Of a DNA stretch of 64,000 nucleotides, positions 34,212 to 43,426 are shown piece by piece (within the stretch, counting starts at the first letter, position 1; each line of letters begins with the position of its first letter). Both the position numbers and the translations under genes were made by a program. A model generated the notes under the pieces. That model did no database searches. It was not told the origin of the DNA and saw only the letters and a list, made by a program, of their open reading frames with translations. The stretch is from Mycobacterium sp. E796 (GTDB taxonomy: Bacteria > Actinomycetota > Actinomycetes > Mycobacteriales > Mycobacteriaceae): NCBI RefSeq assembly GCF_001672815.1, contig NZ_LZKK01000267.1, forward strand, positions 1 to 64,000, given 5' to 3'.

Positions 34212-34667
34212 TTATGGCGCCACCAACGCCCAGAACACGCCTACATCGAAGTGGTTGGTCGACGGATCGGGATCGCCGTAGATCTCCCACCGAGGGCCGG
34301 CCATCCGGTACCCGTTCGCCTGGCTCCACTCGCACACCGCCTGATGAGTGTTGCCGATCTGGGCGATCGGGCCAGTGTGACTGGCGGTGGCGACGAGCCC
34401 GCCCGGAAGCGTTGACGCGACCACATGACCGGCAGGTTCGAATGAGCCGCTTACCTCAACGCCGACTTCAACGTTGGGGACATCGTCCTTGTAGAGCATG
34501 ATGTTGTGCCCCCGCTTGTAGAGCCCCACTGGAGCGTCACCCCGGAGAAAGCTCCACACGCTGTCCAGCATCGGCCCCCACATCTTGGGGAACTCCGCCC
34601 ACGTAGCCACCGCCGCTACCACCGCTGTCGGCGTCGGTTCGACGAACTTAACGGTCACGACAGTCAT
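34212..34667 (-). CDS. GyrI-like / AraC effector-binding-domain protein
   Basis: A 151-residue stand-alone protein starting at ATG 34665-34667 (AGGGTTGG upstream; an extra three codons upstream are possible). It has two repeated halves as in the GyrI-like small-molecule-binding fold: VVAAVATWAEFPKMWGPML, EVGVEVSGSF, GGLVATASHTGPIAQIGNTH, and at the C-terminus the characteristic PRWEIYGDPDP. Such proteins bind hydrophobic cations or other small molecules. It lies between the hydrolase fragment and the tRNA-Pro scar, so it is probably just outside the element. Confidence 0.72.
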   Translation of the reverse strand: MTVVTVKFVEPTPTAVVAAVATWAEFPKMWGPMLDSVWSFLRGDAPVGLYKRGHNIMLYKDDVPNVEVGVEVSGSFEPAGHVVASTLPGGLVATASHTGPIAQIGNTHQAVCEWSQANGYRMAGPRWEIYGDPDPSTNHFDVGVFWALVAP

Positions 34668-34774
34668 CGGCGCCAACCCTACGCCGCATCATGTCCTGAC
34701 ATGGGAGTGCAAGGCCGGGAGCATATCGTTTGTGGTCGCGGCGCCGATGCCGCAAAGCAGCACGTGCGACCGCG

Positions 34775-34816
34775 TCGGGCTGACGGTCGTCGTCGGGCTG
34801 ACATCGCCGGGCTGAC
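34775..34816. repeat. Triple direct repeat of the tRNA-Pro 3' end (CGGGCTGAC)
   Basis: CGGGCTGAC, the plus-strand image of the tRNA-Pro acceptor end, occurs at 34776-34784, 34794-34802 and 34808-34816. The first is also preceded by GCGT, as at the intact tRNA (39267-39279). This suggests stacked integration or excision scars. Confidence 0.6.
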
Positions 34817-34847
34817 AGGATTTGAACCTGCGACCACTTGGACCCCC
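34808..34847 (-). repeat. Partial tRNA-Pro 3' half: probable attachment-site remnant
   Basis: 34808-34840 is identical over 33 bases to 39271-39303, the 3' half of the intact tRNA-Pro(GGG) gene. After one extra base the match continues through ACCCCC into the anticodon loop. No 5' half follows, so it is not a working tRNA. It marks the far end of DNA inserted at the tRNA's 3' end. Confidence 0.8.
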
Positions 34848-35057
34848 GGGTCCGATATATATTCGCGCGCAGTTGATTTCCGGTAGAAACACTGCGAAGT
34901 CCATTGCTGTACAGCCTCATTTTTGATCGCTCATCGCGTTGCCGGCTTTTTCTAGAGGTTTCCGGCACCCTTTATTGGCGTCAGCAGGAGACTGGCGGCT
35001 GCCGGCAGGTCCACGAAATCGGCTGGCTGCCCTCGCAATTGGGCCGATGGTTGGCGG

Positions 35058-35780
<723 letters not shown>

Positions 35781-35840
35781 CTAAATGCGGCCAACGCGCG
35801 GCACAGCGGTTTTGATCCCGCCGGATCTGTGAAATCGCTC

Positions 35841-36428
35841 TCAGCGCGCCAGGCCTCGCATTGCCGCGTCCACGATCGCGTCGGCGGCGTTGCGATCAAG
35901 TGCGGCGTGACCGGCGACCAGCCGGTACATCGCGGGCCCGAAGATCAGGTCGATCGCGGCATCTGCATCCACGTCGGGCCGCAGCTCCCCCCGCGCGATG
36001 CCGCGGTCCAAGATCGCCCGCACCAATTCCCGTCGAGAGCCCACGAGGTGCTCCCGCAGTTCCTTGCCGATCTGGGGATCGAACTGCGCCTCCCCGATCA
36101 GTTGGGCATACGCTCGGCCATTTTTGCTGCGGTAGAAGCGGATCAGACCCCGGAGCGCTTGTCGGAAGTCTTCATCCGCTGACCCCGTGTCCGGGTCCGG
36201 CGACTCCTTCGCCATTTCCGACAGGAACGCCTCGACTGCCACCGCGTATTTGTTCGGCCACCACTTGTAGATCGTCGCCTTGCTCACGCCGGCACGGGTG
36301 GCGATCTCGTCGGTCGTCATCGCACGCAGGCCCACCTCGTTGATCAATTCCGACGTGGCGCGCAGCACGGCCGAACGGGACTGCTCGCTGCGCGGCCGGC
36401 CCGGACGAGACCTCGGATCCTCAGCCAC
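35841..36428 (-). CDS. TetR-family repressor, likely controlling the aquaporin
   Basis: A 195-residue protein from GTG 36426-36428 with AGAGGTGA upstream. Helix-turn-helix at about residues 38-60 (TTDEIATRAGVSKATIYKWW), and a C-terminal TetR_C-like ligand domain. It ends 93 bases before the aquaporin start on the same strand, and both genes have AAAACTGAAC-containing inverted repeats in front of them, supporting a repressor-channel pair with autoregulation. The inducing ligand is unknown but may be what the channel carries. Confidence 0.88.
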   Translation of the reverse strand: MAEDPRSRPGRPRSEQSRSAVLRATSELINEVGLRAMTTDEIATRAGVSKATIYKWWPNKYAVAVEAFLSEMAKESPDPDTGSADEDFRQALRGLIRFYRSKNGRAYAQLIGEAQFDPQIGKELREHLVGSRRELVRAILDRGIARGELRPDVDADAAIDLIFGPAMYRLVAGHAALDRNAADAIVDAAMRGLAR

Positions 36429-36451
36429 CCGTCACCTCTACGACCAAAAAC

Positions 36452-36466
36452 TGAACCCAACGTTCA
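36452..36466. promoter_or_regulatory. Predicted TetR autoregulatory operator
   Basis: TGAAC-CCAAC-GTTCA, two perfect five-base arms with a five-base spacer, 24-38 bases before the tetR start. It contains most of the AAAACTGAAC segment shared with the aquaporin operator. Confidence 0.5.
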
Positions 36467-36527
36467 CAATTATGCAGCGCGGCGGCCTGCGCCGGGTCTC
36501 CTCTACGGGCAGCGACTTAGCGTGTGC

Positions 36528-36805
36528 CTATTCATCTCGCCGGGAGTATCGGTCGATGTGGGCGAGGAAGTGCCGTAGCACTTCCTCAAGCGCTTCGAGT
36601 TGCGGCCAGTGCCCGATGTCGTCGGCGAGCATCACCACGTCGGCGTCGGGGATCACCTCGGCGTAGCGGCACGCCATCTGGGCACCGGAGTTGGGGTCGA
36701 CGGGCCCGTCGATCAACCGCATCGAGACCCCTGTCGCGTTCGGGTTGATCTGGTCCAAGGCGGCCCTTATGTCAGTCCACTCCCGCTCAAGGAATCGTCC
36801 ATTTT
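36528..36805 (-). pseudogene. C-terminal fragment of an alpha/beta hydrolase gene
   Basis: On the minus strand the frame ends at TAG 36528-36530 and encodes the last 85-90 residues of a paralogue of the 30890-31798 hydrolase: MRLIDGPVDPNSGAQMACRY, DIGHWPQLEALEEVLRHFLA. The catalytic His region is kept, but the N-terminal two thirds, with the nucleophile Asp, are missing. Homology stops near 36805, where the sequence turns AT-rich. An ATG-initiated short frame (76 residues) exists but could not form an active enzyme. Confidence 0.8.
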
Positions 36806-36915
36806 GGGCCTGTTTATATTTTCCCGATGTGTAAACTGGTCAACCATGACGCCGTTTGGCGGCTTATGCTCACGGGACGGACGCCTTACAAGTTGCGTGG
36901 CGACGGCCTGAAATC

Positions 36916-39225
36916 ATGAAGGAGCCTAGGCGGTTAACGAAACTACGTGCCTGGATCTTCGTCGCGATGGCGGTCTTCAGCGTGGCGGCGGGTCTCTTCG
37001 CCGGCATACATGCAGGTCATAAGCCTGTCGAACACCGCCTCGAAAACGACTGTCCTACGGCTCGTGACATCAATTCACATGTGGTCATCAATGTTTCAGG
37101 CAAAAACAGCCGCCTGAATCTCAGTTCCACGTTGGAAGTCCGCTTGCAAGGCGTGAATCCTCCAGATCCGATCAGGCCTCATTTGGATTTTGCGGCTGGT
37201 GCTTCCTTCTTCACCGAATGCTTTGTCCCGACAATGCTCGCGGCGAAGCTGCAATACCTCGATTGGTCCAACGGTTCGATTACAGCGCGTTTCGATCTAA
37301 AATCCAGCGTGAATATGGGTGCGCCGCGTCCCGGTGACCCGTTTCAGCCCCTAGTTTTCGCGGCGATCGGGTTCCCACACTCCAGCCTGACGGTGGCCCC
37401 GTGCGGTTGGCCAAAACCTAGCGCGAGTGGACTAGTCTGCAATCCGAACAGTCGAACCACCATCGACGTGCAGGTGCCCAGTTCATCCGGCTTTGAGCCG
37501 GTCGCCCAGCCGTTCCCGCGGCACACCGAGCACAAAGACAACGACGTCCACACCTACATCTACACGTGGTCGTTCCCCGGACCGTCCGCGCCGCCGGTAA
37601 CGGTCTCGACCGACCTTCCACTACAGGCCCTTGCGGTTGGATACCTTAAGTCCCCGCATGTGACAAAGTGTGACGATATTCCGGCGTTGGATTTGAACGT
37701 GCGCTTCTTGGCGTATGGCTTGTCGTCGTTTGTGGCGCTGCTGATCGGGTCATTTGCGTTGTGGAGGTCGGCCGCAGGGTGGAGGCTGGCGGGGATCACT
37801 CTTGGAGCATTGGGACTCGGCAGCCTCTTACTGAAGTGCTCCGGCGTGTGGACTGGTATCTATGCGACGGTCGCCTGGTTGATCGTGTTATTGGCGGCTG
37901 CTCGGAGCTGGCGCTCCGCTGTCGTAGGGATCCTCGCCGCAGCTGTGGCTTTCTCGGCGCCGTGGCTGCCGGATGTTGTGCCCACAGGCGTGGCGCTGGC
38001 CATCGCCTTCACAGTGTTGGCGGTGACAGCTCTCGCTGAACTGTTCCGTCGGCTGATGCAAGCATTCGACTTGAGGGACGACACTGCAGCAACCGACCAC
38101 CAGTTCCGCAATATAGTCACCTGCGTCGGCATAGTGGGGTTGTCATTCTTGTTCGCATTCGGACTAGGCGAGAGGGCAATAGGACCGGACGGAAACCTAG
38201 AGTTCACTATCACAGGCATGCCAGGCAAGATGATCATGACCAGCCTTAACGGCAGCTTGCCCCTGTTACAGCTCGGCGCTCTGATTGCGGTCGCGTTCTT
38301 GGCTGTCGAGCGCCCCTCGCAGAGCCGAGTACGCCCAGCGTGGGTATTGCCCGCCGGCTTGGCGTTGATGTTGGGTCTCGCCGCGCCGTGGTCACAAAAC
38401 CGTGAGGACGTTCTCGTCCAAATCATCTCCGGGCTTTTATCCCCGTTGCAGGTGGTGATCATTTGGATTGGTTTCCGCCGGTGGCTCAAGCCGCAGGATC
38501 CAGACGACTCCGACGATAATGAGCCCTCCTTTCGCAAGAAGCTACTGCTCAAGGCCGCGAAAAGCCCTGCCACCAAAAGCGCCGCGGATCTCGCCTCCGC
38601 GAAAGCTGGCCACGACCTATTAGAAGCGGGGCCTCGCTACACTAAAATAGGAAATGCGCGTCGAGCAGCGACGCTTGCTGGTTACCTGTCTGTTCCTTTG
38701 GTTCTGTATTTTGTCTGGACGACCCTCGGGCAAGCCCACGACGCCCTCACGGGGAATGAGGGCGTTTTGATGGTGTTTGCTGCTCTCGTTACTGAGGCGG
38801 CGCGCTGGGTGGTCAGTGGATTCGTCTTCGGATTCTTCTATACAAAGATTCCCGGCCGTGTCGGCCCAGAGAAAGCCATCTGGTTCGCCGGACTGTGGGT
38901 ACTCAGCTGCCTGGTACCTACGGCGGTTGCGAGGGGTTTTTCGGTTGATCTGTCACAACAGTTCATATATCGCAGTGCGCAATTCGCGCTTTTCATCATC
39001 ATTCTTGCGGTGCTGGTCGACCTTGCCACCATCAAGTCAGCTGGCGGCACGTGGCGGGACCTGCGCACCGTGTATTCGCTGCAAAACTACGGCGAGGTTG
39101 TCGCCGCCGTCGCCCCGGCGGCATTCTTGGCAGTGACATTGGCGCAACAGATTATCGCTGGCTCCGGTTTCGATGTTGCCGAGTCATTCTTTGGTGGAAT
39201 CAAAAACGTGATTCCGCCAAAGTGA
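36916..39225 (+). CDS. Large polytopic membrane protein of unknown function (element cargo)
   Basis: About 769 residues from ATG 36916-36918; an in-frame TTG 20 codons upstream is possible and neither start has a strong ribosome site. One N-terminal membrane helix (residues 8-30) leads to an outside domain of about 230 residues with five Cys, then about 13-14 membrane helices in two groups split by a charged cytosolic loop (DPDDSDDNEPSFRKKLLLKA). The layout recalls actinobacterial proteins grouped as DUF6185, but I am not sure. Codon use and GC are clearly lower than in the neighbouring core genes, indicating transfer. It ends 44 bases from the tRNA-Pro gene. Confidence 0.8.
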   Translation: MKEPRRLTKLRAWIFVAMAVFSVAAGLFAGIHAGHKPVEHRLENDCPTARDINSHVVINVSGKNSRLNLSSTLEVRLQGVNPPDPIRPHLDFAAGASFFTECFVPTMLAAKLQYLDWSNGSITARFDLKSSVNMGAPRPGDPFQPLVFAAIGFPHSSLTVAPCGWPKPSASGLVCNPNSRTTIDVQVPSSSGFEPVAQPFPRHTEHKDNDVHTYIYTWSFPGPSAPPVTVSTDLPLQALAVGYLKSPHVTKCDDIPALDLNVRFLAYGLSSFVALLIGSFALWRSAAGWRLAGITLGALGLGSLLLKCSGVWTGIYATVAWLIVLLAAARSWRSAVVGILAAAVAFSAPWLPDVVPTGVALAIAFTVLAVTALAELFRRLMQAFDLRDDTAATDHQFRNIVTCVGIVGLSFLFAFGLGERAIGPDGNLEFTITGMPGKMIMTSLNGSLPLLQLGALIAVAFLAVERPSQSRVRPAWVLPAGLALMLGLAAPWSQNREDVLVQIISGLLSPLQVVIIWIGFRRWLKPQDPDDSDDNEPSFRKKLLLKAAKSPATKSAADLASAKAGHDLLEAGPRYTKIGNARRAATLAGYLSVPLVLYFVWTTLGQAHDALTGNEGVLMVFAALVTEAARWVVSGFVFGFFYTKIPGRVGPEKAIWFAGLWVLSCLVPTAVARGFSVDLSQQFIYRSAQFALFIIILAVLVDLATIKSAGGTWRDLRTVYSLQNYGEVVAAVAPAAFLAVTLAQQIIAGSGFDVAESFFGGIKNVIPPK

Positions 39226-39269
39226 ACGTAAGTTCAGAGCTATCCCGATGTCCTGAGACATCACATGCG

Positions 39270-39343
39270 TCGGGCTGACAGGATTTGAACCTGCGACCAC
39301 TTGACCCCCAGTCAAGTGCGCTACCAAACTGCGCCACAGCCCG
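39270..39343 (-). tRNA. tRNA-Pro (anticodon GGG)
   Basis: A 74-base cloverleaf on the minus strand. Acceptor CGGGCTG pairs with CAGCCCG, with discriminator A; D-arm region GCGCAGTTTGGTAGCGC; anticodon stem CTTGA/TCAAG around loop CTGGGGG (anticodon GGG); T-arm GGTTCAAATCC. CCA is not encoded. Its 3' half is duplicated at 34808-34840. Confidence 0.95.
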
Positions 39344-39403
39344 CATGCCGCCTGAATCACCGGCAGCAGGTCGACAGCCTACCGCAGACGAGCCGCCACC
39401 TTA

Positions 39404-40150
39404 CTAATGCCCGAGCGAACTGCGCGTCTTCTCCACCCAGGCCAGCAGCGCCTCGGCTAGTTCAGACTCGCGGCGGTAGAACCGCTGCGCCGGCACGGGC
39501 ACGCTGACCGCCACCAGCTGCTCGCTCACCCCGGGTAGCACGGCGCCGACGGCGCAGACACCTTCGGTCTGTTCCTCGCGGTCGTAGGCAAGCCCTTCGG
39601 CGCGGACGCGGTCGAGCTCCTTGCGCAGCGCCGCCGGGGTCGTGATCGTGTTATCGGTCAGCCGGGCCAGCCGGCTGGGCAGGACCTGCGCCTGCTGCTC
39701 GGGCGGCAGACTCGCCAGCAGCGCCTTGCCATTGGCGCAGCAGTGCAACGGAAATGACTCCCCCACCGCGCTGATCGCCCGCAGCCGGTGCGGCGAGACG
39801 ACCTGGTCGACGAACGTCGCGCGCTCACCATCGAGGATCGACAGGTCCACCGTCTCCTCCACCTCGCGCGACAGCTCCTCCATAAACGGGTGCACGTCCA
39901 TCACCACGCCGAGCCGCACGGTGGCGGCCATCCGTGCGATCTCGGGCCCGAGCCGATACGGGCCGCGGGCCCCCCGCCAGGCCACGAGGCCCTCGTCGTC
40001 CAGCGCGCCGAGGATCCGGCTGACAGTGGAGCGCGCCATGCCCAGCCGCTCGCCGATCTCGGCCTGGCTTAACCCTCCCGGGTGCGCTTGCAGCAGCCGC
40101 AGGATTTCGCCTGCGCGGGAGATGACCTGGATGCCGCCGTCGGACGTCAC
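39404..40150 (-). CDS. IclR-family transcriptional regulator
   Basis: A 248-residue protein. Winged helix-turn-helix at the N-terminus (LSQAEIGERLGMARSTVSRI, about residues 27-46) and a C-terminal effector domain with the family's GKALLASLP and EQTEGVCAVGAVL. GTG 40148-40150 overlaps the cyclase stop (GTGA), so it is the last gene of the SDR-cyclase-iclR operon and probably controls it. It corresponds in context to Rv1719 of M. tuberculosis. Inverted CGGGT/ACCCG repeats upstream of the SDR are candidate operators. Confidence 0.9.
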   Translation of the reverse strand: MTSDGGIQVISRAGEILRLLQAHPGGLSQAEIGERLGMARSTVSRILGALDDEGLVAWRGARGPYRLGPEIARMAATVRLGVVMDVHPFMEELSREVEETVDLSILDGERATFVDQVVSPHRLRAISAVGESFPLHCCANGKALLASLPPEQQAQVLPSRLARLTDNTITTPAALRKELDRVRAEGLAYDREEQTEGVCAVGAVLPGVSEQLVAVSVPVPAQRFYRRESELAEALLAWVEKTRSSLGH

Positions 40151-40977
40151 GCCGCATGTCCCGTCTCGAGGCGGTAGGTCCCGGAGGGGTCGACCATCGC
40201 GACCAGCCGCACGATGCAGCCGTCGCCGCCCACCCAGCGCCATGGGAACGCGGCGAATGTGACGCGCTTGCCGGTGACCTTGTCCAGGTCTCCCCCGACG
40301 TTCTCGAAACCGTAGATGCCCTTGGATAGGATCGCGCGGTGACACGGCTCCCACTCCGGGAAATCATCGAGCACCTTGCGGCCGGTTGCCTCCTCGTATT
40401 CCCTTACCGCCCAAGGTAATAGGCCGCCGGTGTGTTCCGCCGGGCCGTGTGGGGCGATCGCCGTGGCCATCGGGTGATCCAGCGCCTGAGTGTCGGTGCC
40501 GACGGCCTTGACGCCCTTGGCCGCAAACCACTCCCCTGCCTCCTTGTAAAAACCCGGCGAGTAGGCGTAGTACTCGGCGCTGTCGGCATAAGTGTGGTGC
40601 CAGCCGGTGTTGACGATGACGATGTCGCCGGGTCGGATCTGCGGCGTCGCGTTCTCAAGGTCGTCGGCGGTGACGACCTCCCACTTCTTCTTTGGGATCG
40701 AGACGACGACGCCGGTGCCGAAGAACGCGCTGAGCGGGATCTCGTCCAGGAAGGGGGTTCCCTCGATGACGTGCGCGGGCGCGTCGATATGGGTGCCGGA
40801 ATGCATTACGGTGGTGACCTTTTGGGTCAGCACCCGGCTTTTCGCCATGTTGTGCAGGCGCTCGATCTTCACATCCTCGAAGTACGGCCACGCCGGCACG
40901 CCATGCCCCCAGGGATGGGACAGGTCGTAGAACTCCAGCTTCGACTCGGCTTCACCGAGGGGCCAACTGATACTCAT
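40147..40977 (-). CDS. Cyclase-family metal hydrolase (kynurenine-formamidase-like)
   Basis: A 276-residue protein of the cyclase/formamidase fold. The metal motif HSGTHIDAPAH is at about residues 59-69, and DIVIVNTGW and GTDTQALDHP belong to the same family. Members hydrolyse cyclic or amide bonds in aromatic or heterocyclic breakdown; the substrate here is unknown. It resembles Rv1716 in context. Its ATG lies 13 bases after the SDR stop and it overlaps iclR by four bases, making a three-gene catabolic unit. Confidence 0.88.
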   Translation of the reverse strand: MSISWPLGEAESKLEFYDLSHPWGHGVPAWPYFEDVKIERLHNMAKSRVLTQKVTTVMHSGTHIDAPAHVIEGTPFLDEIPLSAFFGTGVVVSIPKKKWEVVTADDLENATPQIRPGDIVIVNTGWHHTYADSAEYYAYSPGFYKEAGEWFAAKGVKAVGTDTQALDHPMATAIAPHGPAEHTGGLLPWAVREYEEATGRKVLDDFPEWEPCHRAILSKGIYGFENVGGDLDKVTGKRVTFAAFPWRWVGGDGCIVRLVAMVDPSGTYRLETGHAA

Positions 40978-40990
40978 GGTTTCCTTCCAA

Positions 40991-41758
40991 TCAACACGCG
41001 GTGTAGCCGCCGTCGAGATACATCACCTGGCCGGTGAAGAAGCTCGACGCGTCGCTGAGCAGATAGATGAGTGCGCCGACGAAGTCGTCGGGCTCGGCGA
41101 AGCGGCGCAACGGGATTCGCGCGAACATCGCCTCGCGCGTTTGGCGGCCCTTCTCGTCGGCGGCGAACATCCATTGGGTCACCTCGGACCGGAAAACCGT
41201 TGGCGCAAGGGCATTCACCCGGATGCCGTCGGGTCCCCACTCTGCGGCCAGGCTCTTGGCCAACAGGTCGGTGGCCCCCTTCGACGGGCAGTAGGCGCTG
41301 TAGCCGGCGGCGTGGCCGAGGGAGCCGCGCACCGATGAGACCAGCACGACGCTGCCCCCGGTGCCCTGCTCCAACAGCACCCGCCCGGCCGCCTGGCACA
41401 CCAGCCAGGCGCCGCGGGCGTTGGCGCCCATCACCTTGTCGTAGTCCTCGACGGCCATCTCGGTGATCGGCGCGACGTGGTTCATGCCGGATGCCACCAA
41501 GACCCCGTCAAGGCGGCCGTGCCGAGCGACCGCCGCCTCCACCATCTCTTCAGCATCGGCGGGTGTCTCGGGCCGGCGGGTGACGACGGCGGCGTCGAGG
41601 CCGGCCTCGTCGACCAGTTGGGCCAGTCCTGTGGCGTTGCCGCCGGCCAGCGTCAGCCGCGCCCCGGCTTCGGACAATGCGCGGGCCGCGACACTGCCCA
41701 GGGCGCCCGTCGCGCCGGTGATCAGTATCGACTTGTCCTGAACACTGAACAGCTTCAT
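40991..41758 (-). CDS. Short-chain dehydrogenase (Rv1714-like)
   Basis: A 255-residue SDR. Cofactor motif TGATGALGSVAA (about residues 15-26), SSVRGSLG with catalytic Ser, Tyr-Lys in YSAYCPSKGA, and C-terminal MYLDGGYTAC. The NNAG position reads VASGM, a looser variant. It occupies the place of Rv1714 next to der. In M. tuberculosis fadB3 and two further genes lie between the SDR, cyclase and IclR genes; here they are absent, giving a compact operon. Confidence 0.88.
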   Translation of the reverse strand: MKLFSVQDKSILITGATGALGSVAARALSEAGARLTLAGGNATGLAQLVDEAGLDAAVVTRRPETPADAEEMVEAAVARHGRLDGVLVASGMNHVAPITEMAVEDYDKVMGANARGAWLVCQAAGRVLLEQGTGGSVVLVSSVRGSLGHAAGYSAYCPSKGATDLLAKSLAAEWGPDGIRVNALAPTVFRSEVTQWMFAADEKGRQTREAMFARIPLRRFAEPDDFVGALIYLLSDASSFFTGQVMYLDGGYTAC

Positions 41759-41783
41759 CGCTGTCTCCGTAATTCCTACGATG

Positions 41784-41799
41784 CGGGTATTTCAACCCG
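41784..41799. promoter_or_regulatory. Inverted repeat CGGGT-N6-ACCCG upstream of the SDR operon
   Basis: It lies 26-41 bases before the SDR start. With the second repeat (41870-41884) it forms a pair of CGGGT/ACCCG elements, a plausible IclR target. Confidence 0.45.
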
Positions 41800-41869
41800 A
41801 TATACGAGAGAGGTTAGTGCCTGCGGTCGCTGGAAATCAATGCCTTACTCCTGTGATATAGGCGTCATT

Positions 41870-41884
41870 ACCCGTATTGCGGGT
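41870..41884. promoter_or_regulatory. Inverted repeat ACCCG-N5-CGGGT upstream of the SDR operon
   Basis: Same five-base arms as at 41784-41799 but in the opposite orientation, 71 bases further upstream. Nothing else explains this stretch between the SDR and der. Confidence 0.4.
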
Positions 41885-42025
41885 GTTTATTGCCGACAAA
41901 CGGCACATCAGCCACAGAAGGGAGCACAACCGACTTGTCGCTGCGAGGCGGGCACATCGCCTATTGCCCTCCGCGCCGGGGCCCATGTGACAGGTGTGAC
42001 CCGCACCATCCGGCCGGGACGACGC

Positions 42026-43426
42026 TCAGCGCCGCTTGGCTCCCCGCTTCTCGCGCACCCGCACGTTGATGCGGATCGGCGAACCCTCGAACCCGAACGT
42101 CTCGCGCAGCCGCCGCTCCAGGAAGCGCCGATAACCGGCCTCGAGGAAGCCGGTGGTGAAGAACACGAACGTCGGCGGTCGGGCGGTGGCCTGGGTGGCA
42201 AAGAGGATGCGCGGCTGCTTGCCACCACGCACCGGGGGCGGCGTGGCCGCGACGACTTCCTTGATCCAGGTGTTCAGCTGGCCGGTGGAGATCCGCTTGT
42301 CCCAGGATTCCAGTGCGGTCTCCATGGCCGGCACCAGCTTCTGCACGGCGCGGCCCGTCTTGGCGGAGATGTTGACCCGCTGCGCCCAGCGCAGCTGCGC
42401 CAGTTCGCGGTCGATCTCGCGTTCCAGGATGTCGCGGCGGTCCTCGTCGACCAGGTCCCACTTGTTGAAGGCCAGCACCAAGGCGCGGCCGGCCTCGATC
42501 ACCATCGACAGCACCCGCTGATCCTGTTCGGTCAGCGTTTCGGAGGCGTCGATCAGCACGACGACGACCTCGGCCGCGTCGATGGCCGAGTGCGTGCGCA
42601 CCGAGGCGTAGAACTCGTGCCCGCTGGCCTGGCCGACCTTGCGCCGCAGGCCGGCGGTGTCGACGAACCGCCACGCCTTGCCGCCCAATTCGATGAGCGA
42701 GTCGACCGGGTCCACCGTCGTGCCGGCGACGTCGTGCACAACCGAACGCTGGTCTCCCGCAAGCTTGTTCAGCAGTGAGCTCTTGCCCACGTTGGGCTTG
42801 CCGACCAGCGCCACCCGTCGCGGGCCGCCCGCCTTGGGCGCGGCCTCGGAGACCTCGGGCAGCGCGGCCAGCACCTCGTCGAGCAGATCGGCGACGCCGC
42901 GACCGTGCATCGCGCTGATCGCGTGCGGCTCACCGAGCCCCAGCGACCACAACGCGGCGGCGTCCGCCTCGCCCTTCTCGCTGTCAACCTTGTTGGCGGC
43001 CAAGAAGACCGGCTTGCCCGAACGCAGCAGGATCCGGGCGGCGGCCTCGTCGGCCGCGGTGGCGCCGACGGTGGCATCGACCACCAGGATCACCGCGTCG
43101 GCGGTGCGCATGGCCACCGACGCCTGCTCGGCCACCAGCTGCTGCAGGCCCTTGGCGTCGGGCTCCCATCCTCCGGTGTCCTGCACGACGAACCGGCGCC
43201 CGGTCCACAGCGCGTCGTAGGAGACGCGGTCGCGCGTGACGCCGGGGATGTCCTGTACCACCGCCTCGCGCCGTCCGAGGATCCGGTTGACCAGGGTCGA
43301 CTTGCCGACGTTGGGCCGGCCCACCACCGCGACGACGGGCGCGGGGCCGGGCTCGTCGACGTCATCGATACCGGAATCGGTGAGCTCCCAATCGCTTTCG
43401 TCGGACCAGGTGCCGTCGGACGTCAT
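42026..43426 (-). CDS. der: Ribosome-assembly GTPase Der (EngA)
   Basis: A 466-residue protein with two consecutive GTPase domains (P-loops [10 protein letters not shown] near residue 36 and [10 protein letters not shown] near residue 208) and a C-terminal KH-like domain ending in a basic tail ([10 protein letters not shown]). It acts in 50S subunit maturation. The N-terminal acidic extension is usual for mycobacteria. ATG overlaps the cmk stop (ATGA). It is the last gene of the coupled run parA-scpA-scpB-rsuA-cmk-der. Confidence 0.97.
   Translation of the reverse strand: MTSDGTWSDESDWELTDSGIDDVDEPGPAPVVAVVGRPNVGKSTLVNRILGRREAVVQDIPGVTRDRVSYDALWTGRRFVVQDTGGWEPDAKGLQQLVAEQASVAMRTADAVILVVDATVGATAADEAAARILLRSGKPVFLAANKVDSEKGEADAAALWSLGLGEPHAISAMHGRGVADLLDEVLAALPEVSEAAPKAGGPRRVALVGKPNVGKSSLLNKLAGDQRSVVHDVAGTTVDPVDSLIELGGKAWRFVDTAGLRRKVGQASGHEFYASVRTHSAIDAAEVVVVLIDASETLTEQDQRVLSMVIEAGRALVLAFNKWDLVDEDRRDILEREIDRELAQLRWAQRVNISAKTGRAVQKLVPAMETALESWDKRISTGQLNTWIKEVVAATPPPVRGGKQPRILFATQATARPPTFVFFTTGFLEAGYRRFLERRLRETFGFEGSPIRINVRVREKRGAKRR

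Larger units (their letters stand above)
34668..35057. other. Gene-free stretch holding the element's left boundary
   Basis: About 390 bases. It contains repeated 9-10 base copies of the tRNA-Pro 3' end and a longer tRNA-Pro fragment (34808-34847), then an AT-richer stretch (34850-34980) with no recognisable coding sequence, and ends at the aquaporin stop codon. Open frames crossing the tRNA fragment are not convincing genes. Confidence 0.55.

Noticed and set aside
34689..34904. Short minus-strand frame crossing the tRNA-Pro fragment (GRRFKSCQ-type peptide)
   Set aside because: That peptide is the usual artefact of translating a tRNA T-arm; no gene-like sequence continues on either side.
36856..36915. 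Upstream TTG extension of the large element membrane protein
   Set aside because: The added 20 residues give no better signal or ribosome site than the ATG at 36916; kept only as an alternative.
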